From an uncultured Pseudomonadales bacterium (GTDB taxonomy: Bacteria; Pseudomonadota; Gammaproteobacteria; Pseudomonadales; Cellvibrionaceae): 64,000 nt of DNA. The stretch is taken from contig CANKXO010000001.1 of assembly GCA_947487765.1 (NCBI GenBank), positions 558,001 through 622,000 on the forward strand. Direction: 5' to 3'. Within the stretch, counting starts at the first letter, position 1. Every line of letters begins with the position of its first letter. A model generated the notes under the pieces. It did no database searches and was not told where the DNA came from. It saw only the letters and a list, made by a program, of their open reading frames with translations. Both the position numbers and the translations under genes were made by a program. Positions 1 through 7,978 of this stretch are shown in pieces.

Positions 1-331
1 AAAAGTATTCTGGGAGTCTGTCTTGCAAAAAACCCATGATCAATTTATTCGTGTTGTTAAGGATGGGCGTGGAGAACGCTTAGCTGAAAATGATGATTTG
101 TTTACCGGTTTAATTTGGAATGGTGAGCAAGCGCTGGAGCTAGGGTTAATTGATGGCCTTGGAAGCCCCGGCAGTGTTGCCCGCGATGTTATTGGTGAAG
201 ATACCTTTAAGGACTATACGCCTAGACTTTCTCCGTTAGAAGAGTTTACTCGTCGTTTTGGTGCATCAATAGGTTTGGGGCTCGGTAAAGCGATAGGGGT
301 GTTGTCAGAAACACCCGTTGAACTTCGCTAG
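1..331 (+). CDS. sppA: Signal peptide peptidase SppA-type (S49), C-terminal fragment
   Basis: Only the last ~110 codons are in the window; the frame is open from base 2, so the gene begins upstream. The tail carries the run DLFTGLIWNGEQALELGLID followed by GLGS, which is the conserved end of the S49 peptidase domain of SppA-type signal peptide peptidases. These inner-membrane serine/lysine peptidases degrade signal peptides released after secretion. The catalytic Ser and Lys lie upstream of the window and cannot be checked. In Pseudomonas an sppA-like gene also precedes the maf/rpmF block, which supports the call. The extreme C-terminus (RFGASIGLGLGKAIGVLSE) looks amphipathic and could associate with the membrane. 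Confidence 0.8.
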   Translation, partial: KVFWESVLQKTHDQFIRVVKDGRGERLAENDDLFTGLIWNGEQALELGLIDGLGSPGSVARDVIGEDTFKDYTPRLSPLEEFTRRFGASIGLGLGKAIGVLSETPVELR

Positions 332-382
332 CTAATCGGTAAATACTGAGAGACACACTGGCTAAATAGAGGTTGGGTAAAC

Positions 383-416
383 AGGGGCTTTAAAAGCACG
401 TTCTAAATCAGCCCCT
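383..416 (+). terminator. Weak stem-loop after sppA
   Basis: Seven-base arms AGGGGCT (383-389) and AGCCCCT (410-416) pair across a 20-nt loop, between the converging ends of sppA and maf. There is no good T-run directly after the stem, so activity as an intrinsic terminator is doubtful. Confidence 0.3.
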
Positions 417-473
417 ATCACTTATTCGTTTTGCTATTCTTTTTATTCGAGTAATCTTAATTTAGGAGGCTCT

Positions 474-1073
474 TTATTTGGCCGAGGCTGATAGAGGGTC
501 AACTCCTTCATTACGTAACATCTTTGTTAAAGCAATTAATGGTAAGCCAACCAAGCTATTCGGGTCATCTCCATGCATACTGGCAAATAACGTGATGCCT
601 AAACCTTCCGACTTAAAGCTGCCTGCGCAATTATAGGGTTTTTCCTTCAGTAAGTAGTTTTCTATTTGTTCTTCGGATAACGGTAAGAAGTTAACTGTAT
701 AAGGGGCAATGGTTAACTGATGCTGATGGTTTTGGCTATTGTATAAACATAAACTAGTCAGGAACGTGACTTCTCTTCCACTGGCATGACGTAATTGATC
801 TTTCGCTTTTTCATGATTGTGAGGCTTTGTGATGATTATGTCATCGATAACTGCGACTTGGTCTGAGCCAATAATAAGTGCTTGATGTTGAGTTGCTGCG
901 ATCGCTTGTGCTTTTTCTAGCGCCAAACGGCCAACTAACTCTGACGGTGTTTCATCGGGTAGGGGACTTTCATCGATATCAGGTGAAATGGACTCAAAAT
1001 CGAGTCCTAGCTTGTTTAATAACTCGCGTCGGTAAGGTGAACTGGAGGCAAGTATTAGTGTATTTTCAGGCAT
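474..1073 (-). CDS. maf: Maf family nucleotide pyrophosphatase, YceF type
   Basis: 199 residues, the normal size for a Maf protein. The N-terminus LASSSPYRRELLNKLGLDF is the phosphate-binding signature of Maf; SDQVA and KAKDQLRHASGREVTF follow, and CAGSFKSEGLGITLF plus DPNSLVGLPLIAL near the end are characteristic of the YceF (m7GTP pyrophosphatase) branch rather than YhdE. The family hydrolyses non-canonical or modified nucleoside triphosphates to monophosphates. It is transcribed away from yceD-rpmF, the usual arrangement in gammaproteobacteria. The ATG at 1073 gives the expected N-terminus. Confidence 0.93.
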   Translation of the reverse strand: MPENTLILASSSPYRRELLNKLGLDFESISPDIDESPLPDETPSELVGRLALEKAQAIAATQHQALIIGSDQVAVIDDIIITKPHNHEKAKDQLRHASGREVTFLTSLCLYNSQNHQHQLTIAPYTVNFLPLSEEQIENYLLKEKPYNCAGSFKSEGLGITLFASMHGDDPNSLVGLPLIALTKMLRNEGVDPLSASAK

Positions 1074-1117
1074 AAAATTGGCTCATGTGGTGCTTTGTAT
1101 GATCAGTCTGTTGCTAC

Positions 1118-1142
1118 GGTATTCATAGTTGCCATGAATACC
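1118..1142. repeat. Inverted repeat between maf and yceD
   Basis: GGTATTCAT (1118-1126) and ATGAATACC (1134-1142) form a perfect 9-bp dyad with a 7-nt centre, about 45 bp upstream of the maf start and about 90 bp upstream of the yceD promoter. It could be a regulator site or a leader hairpin of the maf transcript; nothing in the sequence decides which. Confidence 0.5.
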
Positions 1143-1230
1143 ACATAGGGTAGATTCTACCGTTTAAACCCAGTTTCGGCTATTTAGTACTTTTTTGTGG
1201 TAAAAAACACCATTTTTCAATAAATTCGCT

Positions 1231-1259
1231 TTGACACTTACCTTGCAACTGCCTATTAT
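1231..1259 (+). promoter_or_regulatory. Sigma-70 promoter of yceD-rpmF, close to the start codon
   Basis: A perfect -35 hexamer TTGACA (1231-1236), a 17-bp spacer and a -10 TATTAT (1254-1259). Transcription should start near 1265-1267, only a few bases before the yceD ATG at 1269, so the mRNA would be leaderless or almost so. No Shine-Dalgarno sequence exists upstream of that ATG, consistent with this reading. Confidence 0.75.
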
Positions 1260-1268
1260 TGCGCCCCT

Positions 1269-1880
1269 ATGTCAAGTGCTACTCCAGAGTCTGTTTTACC
1301 CAGACACATTGATCCTCGTAAATTTGCTAAGCAAGGAGTAAGTGTTGAGGGCAGTATTGACTTGAAAGAGCTTGATCGGCTTGTCCCTTTATTGGCGACT
1401 AATAAAGGCAGTTTATATGCTGAGCTGATCTTTGGTGTAGATGAGCAAGGTACCCGGAATTTAACCGGCCATGCAACTGCAGAAGTTGAAATGGTATGCC
1501 AGCGTTGTCTTGAAGCCGCTCCACAATCGATTCATATGTCACTTAATTTGGCTATGATATGGAGTGACGACAAAGCGGAACACTTGCCAAAGCCCTGGGA
1601 CCCATGGATTGTTGGTGAAGGTGCGACAGATATATACCAAATCGTTGAAGATGAATTGATACTTAGTTTGCCGATTGTTGCTTACCATTCAGAAGAATGT
1701 GTGCCAGAGGAACTGTTTAGTTCGGGAGACAAATCATCAGAGCGTGGCTTGGCCAGTCATAAAAAACTGGGTGAGCAGGAGCAACAAACAAATAAACCTA
1801 ACCCGTTTCAGGTACTTGAGCAGCTGAAAGGCTCTCTTGGTGATGTATCCGATAATACTGAGCCTGAAACGAGAAAGTAG
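1269..1880 (+). CDS. yceD: YceD/DUF177 23S rRNA accumulation protein
   Basis: 203 residues. The conserved core includes LPRHIDPRKFA at the N-terminus, the two-cysteine motif MVCQRCLEAA (Cys near 78 and 81), IVEDELILSLPIVAYH, and the C-terminal KPNPFQVLEQLK, all in the order of E. coli YceD. The family is needed for normal 23S rRNA accumulation and is nearly always encoded directly upstream of rpmF, as here. No alternative start codon lies among the first 20 codons, so ATG 1269 is secure although it lacks a Shine-Dalgarno sequence. The cysteine pairs suggest a metal site (inference). The stretch between the conserved core and KPNPF is longer than in E. coli and rich in Glu, Ser and Lys. Confidence 0.92.
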   Translation: MSSATPESVLPRHIDPRKFAKQGVSVEGSIDLKELDRLVPLLATNKGSLYAELIFGVDEQGTRNLTGHATAEVEMVCQRCLEAAPQSIHMSLNLAMIWSDDKAEHLPKPWDPWIVGEGATDIYQIVEDELILSLPIVAYHSEECVPEELFSSGDKSSERGLASHKKLGEQEQQTNKPNPFQVLEQLKGSLGDVSDNTEPETRK

Positions 1881-1918
1881 CATTACGTTACCTAATTAAG
1901 TAAGACAGGAGCCTAGAA

Positions 1919-2107
1919 ATGGCAGTACAGAAAAGTAAAAAAACTCGTTCTAAGCGTGGCATGCGTCGTTCTCATGATGCGCTAACGCAAACAGCAGCGC
2001 TATCTGTTGACCCAACTAGCGGTGAAAAGCACTTGCGTCACCACGTAAGCCCAGATGGCTTCTATCGTGGTGAAAAAGTTGTTTCTGTGAGCAGCAACGA
2101 AGAGTAA
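1919..2107 (+). CDS. rpmF: 50S ribosomal protein L32
   Basis: 62 residues beginning [20 protein letters not shown], the invariant N-terminus of bacterial L32, with [11 protein letters not shown] near the end. The zinc-binding cysteines found in some L32 proteins are absent, as in many gammaproteobacteria. An AGGAG Shine-Dalgarno sequence (1907-1911) sits 7 nt before ATG. The gene follows yceD by 38 bp and should be co-transcribed with it from the promoter at 1231-1259. A stem-loop at 2163-2189 may end most of these transcripts before plsX. Confidence 0.97.
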   Translation: MAVQKSKKTRSKRGMRRSHDALTQTAALSVDPTSGEKHLRHHVSPDGFYRGEKVVSVSSNEE

Positions 2108-2162
2108 TTGATACAAGTCCGCTGTTAATATCTAACACTGTTAGATTGAAGGCGTACCACTA

Positions 2163-2189
2163 AAAAGGCTGATTTTATATCGGCCTTTT
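2163..2189 (+). terminator. Intrinsic terminator or attenuator between rpmF and plsX
   Basis: Arms 2163-2173 (AAAAGGCTGAT) and 2179-2189 (ATCGGCCTTTT) form an 11-bp stem with one G-T pair and a 5-nt loop, followed by a T-rich tract. It could let L32 be made in excess over the lipid enzymes downstream. Confidence 0.65.
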
Positions 2190-2233
2190 GTTGTTTTTGG
2201 CTATCTGGATTTGGTAATACGAAACCTAAAACT

Positions 2234-3301
2234 ATGACAACATTGCGAATAGCTGTTGACGCTATGGGTGGTGACTTAGGTTGGGGAGCCACTTTTCCTG
2301 CCGTTATCAAAGAAGCTTCTGCACAGCCCAGTGTTGAATTTATTATCTATGGTAATCAAATCGATTACCCCATTGAGCAGTCATTGCCCAGCAATGTGAC
2401 TTGTGTACATGTTGAACAGCAAATAAAAATGACTGATGTGCCAACTCAGGCATTACGCTATGGCCGACAATCTTCCATGGGAATGGCTTTACAGGCAGTA
2501 AAAAGTTCTCGTGCAGATGCCTGTATTACCGCGGGTAATACGGGTGCTTTGGTTGCTTTATCCAGACATATTCTGGGTATTCATAATTCGATTGATCGCC
2601 CTGCATTGTGCAAAATGATGCCAACTCACCTTGGTTGTAGCTATATGTTGGATTTGGGGGCAACCATTAATTGTTCTGCGAAGCAGCTGGTGGATTTTGC
2701 TCGTTTGGGTGCGGCATTGTATGAATACACAGCATCTGTTGCTTCCAATAAAAAACCAACAGCGACAGCTATACCTAGTGTGCGATTGTTAAATATTGGT
2801 AGTGAGCATTTTAAAGGGATGGGTGTTATTAGGGATGCAGGTATTCAATTGCAAACAATGCAGTCTCTCGATTATCAAGGATTTATAGAGGGAGATGCTA
2901 TTTATCGTGGTGTTGCAGATATTATTGTTTGTGATGGTTTTGTTGGTAACATAGCGCTGAAAACTAGTGAAGGTGTCGCTCGCTATATGGTTGATAGTTT
3001 GCGGTCAGCATTGAGTAATGGTGATGCTTCAGGTATAGAAAATAATAAGGAAAATAACAAGAAAGACAGTTTTGCACTGCAGAATTCCCCCACAAAATCA
3101 TTGGTGAGAAAGTGGCAAGCAACATGTGATCCCGGCCAGTATAATGGGGCCTACTTATTGGGTGTAAAAGGCACAGTAGTTAAAAGTCACGGTGGGGTTG
3201 GTGGTACTGAATTCTCCTATGCATTAAAGATGCTGATAGATCAGTTAAGACAAAAAACAACCGCTGATTTTGCTGATATATTGGTGAAATATTCACATTA
3301 A
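2234..3301 (+). CDS. plsX: Phosphate acyltransferase PlsX
   Basis: 355 residues, slightly longer than usual. IAVDAMGGDLG at the N-terminus, the glycine-rich DACITAGNTGALVAL, DLGATINCSA and IIVCDGFVGNIALKTSEG are PlsX signatures; the C-terminus has YNGAYLLGVKGTVVKSHGG. PlsX makes acyl-phosphate from acyl-ACP for PlsY, at the cytoplasmic face of the inner membrane. A polar low-complexity insert rich in Asn and Lys (about residues 258-280) precedes the C-terminal part and probably accounts for the extra length. The canonical GDxGP is DLGWG here, so Pro is replaced by Trp. There is no convincing Shine-Dalgarno sequence. No fabH follows, unlike E. coli but like Pseudomonas. Confidence 0.95.
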   Translation: MTTLRIAVDAMGGDLGWGATFPAVIKEASAQPSVEFIIYGNQIDYPIEQSLPSNVTCVHVEQQIKMTDVPTQALRYGRQSSMGMALQAVKSSRADACITAGNTGALVALSRHILGIHNSIDRPALCKMMPTHLGCSYMLDLGATINCSAKQLVDFARLGAALYEYTASVASNKKPTATAIPSVRLLNIGSEHFKGMGVIRDAGIQLQTMQSLDYQGFIEGDAIYRGVADIIVCDGFVGNIALKTSEGVARYMVDSLRSALSNGDASGIENNKENNKKDSFALQNSPTKSLVRKWQATCDPGQYNGAYLLGVKGTVVKSHGGVGGTEFSYALKMLIDQLRQKTTADFADILVKYSH

Positions 3302-3342
3302 CAACACACATTTATTTAAACTCAACATTAAAAGGCTTATCT

Positions 3343-4287
3343 ATGTCTATGAATAATTTGGCATTTATTTTTCCTGGTCAGGGTTCTCAAAAAGTAGGGA
3401 TGCTTGCTGAACTTGCTGCTCAGTATCCTATTATTGAAGCAACTTTTGCAGAGGCTTCGGACGTGCTTGGTTATGATTTGTGGGCATTAATACAAGCTGG
3501 GCCCCAAGAGGAACTTAATCTAACAGAACGTACACAACCCATGTTATTGACGGCCAGTGTTGCCATTTGGCGTGTGTGGCAAGAGCAAAATGGTGCGGCG
3601 CCAGCATTTATGGCAGGGCATAGCCTAGGTGAGTGGTCTGCTCTCGTTTGTGCGGGCGTTGTAGAATTTAAAGACGCTGTAAAGTTAGTGCAATTACGCG
3701 GCAAATATATGCAGGAAGCCGTTCCGGCTGGTGAAGGCAGCATGGCTGCAATTATTGGTTTAGATGACGATATTATTCTTGATGTGTGCAAAGAGGCAGA
3801 GCAAGGCGAAGTTGTTTCTGCTGTTAACTTTAATTCTCCGGGACAAGTCGTGATCGCAGGCAATAAAGCTGCTGTTGATCGGGCCTGTGAACTCTGTAAA
3901 GAAAAAGGTGCTAAGCGTGCATTGCCTTTAGCGGTGAGTGCTCCTTTCCATTCTTCGTTGCTGAGACCGGCTGCTGATAAGTTGGCTGAAGATATCGCCC
4001 AGGTTACATTTAATGCACCAGCCATTCCTGTTATTCATAATGTAAATGCAGAAACATCAACTAGCCCTGAAGAAATTAAAAGCTTGATGATAGAGCAGAT
4101 TTATCATCCAGTACTTTGGGTGTCTTGTGTTAATGCGCTGGTAAAAACAGGTATTGATACCTGTGTAGAGTGCGGCCCTGGCAAAGTATTATCTGGTCTT
4201 TCGAAAAGAATTGATCGCAGTGTGTCACCCTTGGCGACTGAAACACCAGAATCTTTAGCCTCAGCTCTGTCTGCGGTAACAGCATAA
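3343..4287 (+). CDS. fabD: Malonyl-CoA:ACP transacylase FabD
   Basis: 314 residues, standard size. The N-terminus FIFPGQGSQKVGM is the family signature; GHSLGEWSALV carries the nucleophilic Ser (residue 94), and APFHSSLL contains the partner His. VNFNSPGQVVIAG and ECGPGKVLSGL are also conserved. The enzyme moves malonyl from CoA to ACP at the start of each fatty-acid elongation cycle. A Shine-Dalgarno-like AAAAGG stands 8 nt before ATG 3343. It lies 41 bp after plsX and 34 bp before fabG, in an operon-like arrangement. Confidence 0.97.
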   Translation: MSMNNLAFIFPGQGSQKVGMLAELAAQYPIIEATFAEASDVLGYDLWALIQAGPQEELNLTERTQPMLLTASVAIWRVWQEQNGAAPAFMAGHSLGEWSALVCAGVVEFKDAVKLVQLRGKYMQEAVPAGEGSMAAIIGLDDDIILDVCKEAEQGEVVSAVNFNSPGQVVIAGNKAAVDRACELCKEKGAKRALPLAVSAPFHSSLLRPAADKLAEDIAQVTFNAPAIPVIHNVNAETSTSPEEIKSLMIEQIYHPVLWVSCVNALVKTGIDTCVECGPGKVLSGLSKRIDRSVSPLATETPESLASALSAVTA

Positions 4288-4321
4288 TAATTTAAAGCAT
4301 ATATCTCATAGGAGAGCAGCA

Positions 4322-5077
4322 ATGGGTTTAGAGAATAGTTTAAATAGCAAAGTGGTACTAGTTACTGGAGCGAGTCGTGGCATTGGTGCTTCAATTGCCG
4401 ACAGCATGGGAGCGGATGGCGCAATTATTATTGGTACTGCCACCAGTGAATCTGGTGCTGAGAAAATCTCAGGACGCTTTGCTGAAAAAAACATTCAAGG
4501 CGAAGGAATGATGCTGAATGTCACTGATGCGGAATCAGTGGCCTCAGTATTAAAGGCCATTCAATCAAAATACGGTGCGCCACAAATTCTAGTGAACAAT
4601 GCTGGTATTACTAAAGACAATTTATTAATGCGTATGAGCGAAGATGAGTGGTTTGATGTGATTGATACTAACTTAAGTGCAATTTATCGTTTAAGCAAAG
4701 GCTGTCTGCGTGGAATGATGAAGGCGCGTTGGGGCCGCATTATTAATATCAGTTCGGTTGTTGGCTCAATGGGTAATCCCGGTCAATCCAATTATGCGGC
4801 AACTAAAGCGGGTGTTGCCGGTTTTGCTCGTGCACTAGCCAAAGAGGTGGGTTCACGTAATATTACTGTTAACACCGTATCACCAGGGTTCATCGAAACT
4901 GATATGACAGAGGCCTTACCAGAAGAGCAAAAAGACCTTATGTTGAGTGCGGTGCCATTGGGGCGTTTAGGCCAGCCAGAAGAGATCGCTGCAGTGGTTA
5001 AATTTCTTGCAAGTGATGCTGCTGCTTACGTTACAGGTGAAAATATTCACGTTAATGGCGGTATGTACATGGCATAA
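4322..5077 (+). CDS. fabG: 3-oxoacyl-ACP reductase FabG
   Basis: 251 residues. A Rossmann SDR with the NADP-binding TGASRGIG at about residues 16-23, the NNAG motif, catalytic Ser in NISSVVG, and the YAATK active-site Tyr/Lys. The closing segment VTGENIHVNGGMYMA is the usual FabG C-terminus. It reduces 3-oxoacyl-ACP in the elongation cycle. An AGGAGAGC Shine-Dalgarno sequence precedes ATG 4322 with good spacing. The gene sits between fabD and acpP as in other gammaproteobacteria; about 200 bp with a separate promoter divides it from acpP. Confidence 0.97.
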   Translation: MGLENSLNSKVVLVTGASRGIGASIADSMGADGAIIIGTATSESGAEKISGRFAEKNIQGEGMMLNVTDAESVASVLKAIQSKYGAPQILVNNAGITKDNLLMRMSEDEWFDVIDTNLSAIYRLSKGCLRGMMKARWGRIINISSVVGSMGNPGQSNYAATKAGVAGFARALAKEVGSRNITVNTVSPGFIETDMTEALPEEQKDLMLSAVPLGRLGQPEEIAAVVKFLASDAAAYVTGENIHVNGGMYMA

Positions 5078-5154
5078 TGCTACTTTTGTGGTTTTTTAAC
5101 TCTATGATTTAAAAGAAAAAAAATTAAAAACTACATAAAAATAGCGATAAAAAG

Positions 5155-5183
5155 TTACAACGGGCGAATTTTCCATGTAAAAT
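5155..5183 (+). promoter_or_regulatory. Candidate sigma-70 promoter of acpP
   Basis: TTACAA (5155-5160), a 17-bp spacer and TAAAAT (5178-5183). It would give an acpP leader of about 90 nt. A separate strong promoter for acyl carrier protein fits its known high abundance. Confidence 0.6.
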
Positions 5184-5282
5184 GCGCCCACATAAACGGT
5201 CGATCAGGCTTGTAGGCCTATATAACAAGGGTTTAAAGACTGTTTTAACTGATTTCAATTCAATGGGGAGTTCAATAAAACC

Positions 5283-5519
5283 ATGAGCAACACTGAAGAA
5301 CGCGTAAAAAAAATCGTTGCCGAGCAACTGGGTGTAAAAGAAGACGAAGTAAAAAATGAAGCATCATTCGTCGAAGATCTAGGTGCAGATTCGCTTGATA
5401 CCGTTGAGTTGGTAATGGCATTAGAAGAAGAGTTCGAAACAGAAATTCCTGATGAGGAAGCTGAAAAAATTACTACCGTTCAATTAGCAATAGATTACAT
5501 CAACAATAATCTAGGTTAA
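5283..5519 (+). CDS. acpP: Acyl carrier protein AcpP
   Basis: 78 residues, strongly acidic. The phosphopantetheine attachment motif [10 protein letters not shown] has the modified Ser at residue 37, and [12 protein letters not shown] is the conserved helix III region. It carries growing acyl chains to FabD, FabG, FabF, PlsX and LpxA-type enzymes. GGGAG stands upstream of ATG 5283. It is bracketed by its own promoter (5155-5183) and a strong terminator (5554-5583), so it may be largely monocistronic despite lying inside the fab cluster. Confidence 0.98.
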   Translation: MSNTEERVKKIVAEQLGVKEDEVKNEASFVEDLGADSLDTVELVMALEEEFETEIPDEEAEKITTVQLAIDYINNNLG

Positions 5520-5553
5520 TTTTTCGCGACTAATTGTCCAAATAGTATCTTTG

Positions 5554-5583
5554 AAAGCCGTATCTAGCTGATAGTACGGCTTT
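5554..5583 (+). terminator. Intrinsic terminator after acpP
   Basis: Perfect 9-bp stem AAAGCCGTA (5554-5562) with TACGGCTTT (5575-5583), a 12-nt loop and a following TGTTATTTTT. It separates acpP from fabF. Confidence 0.8.
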
Positions 5584-5637
5584 TGTTATTTTTAAAATAG
5601 CTATCAATTATTTTTTAGTACATATTTATTAATGTAT

Positions 5638-5665
5638 TTGTTAGTCTATTTAGCTCTAGTATTAT
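5638..5665 (+). promoter_or_regulatory. Possible promoter of fabF
   Basis: TTGTTA (5638-5643), a 16-bp spacer and TATTAT (5660-5665), 22 bp before the fabF start. A promoter is expected here because a terminator precedes fabF. The region is AT-rich, so a chance match is possible. Confidence 0.4.
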
Positions 5666-5687
5666 TCAATTTGACAGGAATAACAGT

Positions 5688-6926
5688 GTGAGACGAGTTG
5701 TAGTAACTGGTTTAGGTATGGTCAGCCCTGTAGGCAATACAGTTGCTGACACATGGTCCTCAATACTTGCAGGTAAAAGTGGTGCTGCACCAATTACGCA
5801 TTTTGATGCAAGTGCCTATACAACACAATTTGCCTCTGCTGTTAAAGACCTGAATGTTGCAGACTATATTGAAGAAAAAGAAGCCCGCAAAATGGACCCT
5901 TTTATTCAATATGGAATGGTTGCCGGTATACAGGCTATGGAAGATAGTGGTATTGAAGTAACTGATGCGATTGCTCCTCGCTTTGGCGCTATCATTGGTT
6001 CCGGTATCGGCGGCTTAGGCACTATTGAAGATGGTGCATTAACAATCGCCAATCGTGGTCCTCGGCGTATGTCACCATTTTTTGTACCGGGTTCGATCAT
6101 CAATATGATTTCCGGGAATCTGTCGATTAAATATGGTTTTAAAGGTCCCAATCTAGCTATTACAACAGCGTGTACTACCGGAACACATTCCATTGGTTTG
6201 GCAGCTCGCTCTATTGTTCACGGTGAAGCGGACTTGATGCTGGCCGGTGGTGCAGAAATGTCAATTACTCCACTGGGTTTAGGCGGATTCGCTGCGGCCA
6301 GAGCACTTTCGAAGCGTAATGACGACCCACAAGCAGCCAGTCGCCCTTGGGATAAAGGCCGAGATGGTTTTGTATTAGGCGATGGTGCCGGTATTGTTGT
6401 GTTGGAAGAATATGAACATGCAAAAGCTCGTGGAGCCAAAATCTACGCAGAAATTGCTGGTTTTGGTATGAGTGGCGATGCCTTTCATATGACATCTCCC
6501 CCTGCTGATGGAGCTGGTGCCGCACTATCCATGGAAAATGCATTGCGTGATGCAGGCATGAACCCTGAAGATATCCAATATATTAATGCGCATGGTACAT
6601 CAACATCAGCAGGTGATATTGCTGAATGCCGCGCTGTTAATTCTGTTTTTGGTAATGCAGCAAGTCAGCTAGCAGTTAGTTCAACTAAATCTATGATTGG
6701 CCACTTGTTGGGTGCTGCTGGTGCTGTGGAAGCTATCTTTAGTATATTGGCGATTCGTGATCAGGTTGCTCCACCAACGATTAATCTGGATGATCCTGAA
6801 GAGGAATGCGCAACCATTAATTTAGTCCCTCACACGGCGCAGGAAATGACGATTAATGGTGCTTTGTCGAATTCATTTGGTTTCGGTGGAACCAATGGTT
6901 CAGTTGTCTTCAAAAAAGTTGATTAA
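5688..6926 (+). CDS. fabF: 3-oxoacyl-ACP synthase II FabF
   Basis: 412 residues. It starts at GTG 5688, preceded by an AGGA Shine-Dalgarno sequence; the ATG codons downstream would remove the conserved [15 protein letters not shown]. The thiolase-fold Cys-His-His triad is visible: Cys in [11 protein letters not shown], His in [11 protein letters not shown] and His in [27 protein letters not shown] closes the protein. FabF condenses malonyl-ACP with acyl-ACP and in many bacteria controls the cis-vaccenate content of membranes. With no fabH in the cluster, initiation must rely on a KAS III elsewhere (inference). Confidence 0.97.
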   Translation: MRRVVVTGLGMVSPVGNTVADTWSSILAGKSGAAPITHFDASAYTTQFASAVKDLNVADYIEEKEARKMDPFIQYGMVAGIQAMEDSGIEVTDAIAPRFGAIIGSGIGGLGTIEDGALTIANRGPRRMSPFFVPGSIINMISGNLSIKYGFKGPNLAITTACTTGTHSIGLAARSIVHGEADLMLAGGAEMSITPLGLGGFAAARALSKRNDDPQAASRPWDKGRDGFVLGDGAGIVVLEEYEHAKARGAKIYAEIAGFGMSGDAFHMTSPPADGAGAALSMENALRDAGMNPEDIQYINAHGTSTSAGDIAECRAVNSVFGNAASQLAVSSTKSMIGHLLGAAGAVEAIFSILAIRDQVAPPTINLDDPEEECATINLVPHTAQEMTINGALSNSFGFGGTNGSVVFKKVD

Positions 6927-6987
6927 TAACTGATTATTTACCAGCCAATTGATTGTTTGATAATAAACAGTAAAGACAAAATTGATG

Positions 6988-7024
6988 AAAATGGCGAAAT
7001 AGACTTAGTGTGTTTCGCCATTTT
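6988..7024 (+). terminator. Strong intrinsic terminator between fabF and pabC
   Basis: Perfect 12-bp stem: AAAATGGCGAAA (6988-6999) with TTTCGCCATTTT (7013-7024) and a 13-nt loop, ending in a T-tract. It ends 17 bases before the pabC ATG at 7042, leaving no room for a normal promoter in between. Confidence 0.85.
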
Positions 7025-7041
7025 TGTTTACACTTCGTCTC

Positions 7042-7884
7042 ATGTCTAAATCCCAATTACCTATTACTTACGTTAACGGCCAGCAAGATTCTACTATCTC
7101 TATAGCTGATAGAGGTTTGGCCTATGGCGATGGTCTTTTCGAGACTATATTGGTCGTTGATGGCGAAATTCCTTTGTGGGCATATCACCATGCGCGTTTA
7201 TTAAAAGGGTTATTGCATCTTCATATCACAATTGAATCCCAACGTTTGCGTCAGGATATTGATAGGGCTCTTGAAGAAGCTAAAAAACTAAGTGATCAAC
7301 TATTGGTGCTCAAAGTCATTGTCACTAGAGGGCACGCCACGCGTGGGTATCAAGTGAATCCTGATATCCCTGCGACACTAATCGTACAATTATTCCCAGT
7401 ATCCATCGACACTGATAAACATAATGGCGTTTGTATTCATATTTGTGAGCAAAAGCTATTTCCTGTTAATTGGGCAGGCTTAAAAACATTGAATCAATTG
7501 CCTTATGTGCTGGCTAGCCAGGAACGATTGAATACAGAGTTTGATGAAGGCTTATTACTATCAATGGAAGGATATATTGTTGAAGCGACCGCCCGTAATA
7601 TCTTTATTATTCGTGATGAAAAATTATATACACCGCCATTAGATCAATGTGGTGTTGAAGGCGTACAACGTACTTATATCATTGAAAAGCTTGTTACTCA
7701 GCTAGGTTTTGAAGTGATAGAAAAGCCATTGCTTATAGAGGATCTTGTTAACGCTGATGAAGTGTTTTTAGCAAATAGTATTACAGGGATATGGCCTGTT
7801 ACCCAATGTGAAAATCATCAATGGCAAGTCGGCCCTGTGACGCGTTCGCTGCAGGCAATGTGTCATGGTATTTTTCTCAGTTAG
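7042..7884 (+). CDS. pabC: Aminodeoxychorismate lyase PabC
   Basis: About 280 residues from ATG 7042; an in-frame TTG at 7024 lies inside the terminator stem and is rejected. A fold-type IV PLP enzyme: YVNGQ at the N-terminus, DRGLAYGDGLFETI, the probable Schiff-base Lys in AGLKTLNQLPYVLA, and EATARNIF followed by GVEGVQR. It releases pyruvate from aminodeoxychorismate to give p-aminobenzoate for folate. Its position between fabF and mltG matches other gammaproteobacteria. No Shine-Dalgarno sequence is visible and a strong terminator lies directly upstream, so its expression probably depends on read-through or on a promoter I could not identify. Confidence 0.9.
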   Translation: MSKSQLPITYVNGQQDSTISIADRGLAYGDGLFETILVVDGEIPLWAYHHARLLKGLLHLHITIESQRLRQDIDRALEEAKKLSDQLLVLKVIVTRGHATRGYQVNPDIPATLIVQLFPVSIDTDKHNGVCIHICEQKLFPVNWAGLKTLNQLPYVLASQERLNTEFDEGLLLSMEGYIVEATARNIFIIRDEKLYTPPLDQCGVEGVQRTYIIEKLVTQLGFEVIEKPLLIEDLVNADEVFLANSITGIWPVTQCENHQWQVGPVTRSLQAMCHGIFLS

Positions 7885-7978
7885 CAATGTTATTTTGAAA
7901 AATTAGTGCAAAAATCATTTACAGAATTATTAAAAAGCTATTTGGAATAGCCAGTAATAAAATGAAGGGGTTAGGTCT

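Noticed and set aside
3471-4025. 184-codon open frame on the minus strand within fabD
   Set aside because: It is fully antisense to a gene with complete FabD motifs, has low-complexity composition and no ribosome site.
5906-6543. Several minus-strand frames within fabF
   Set aside because: Antisense to a complete FabF with all active-site residues; products rich in Pro, Ser and His without motifs.
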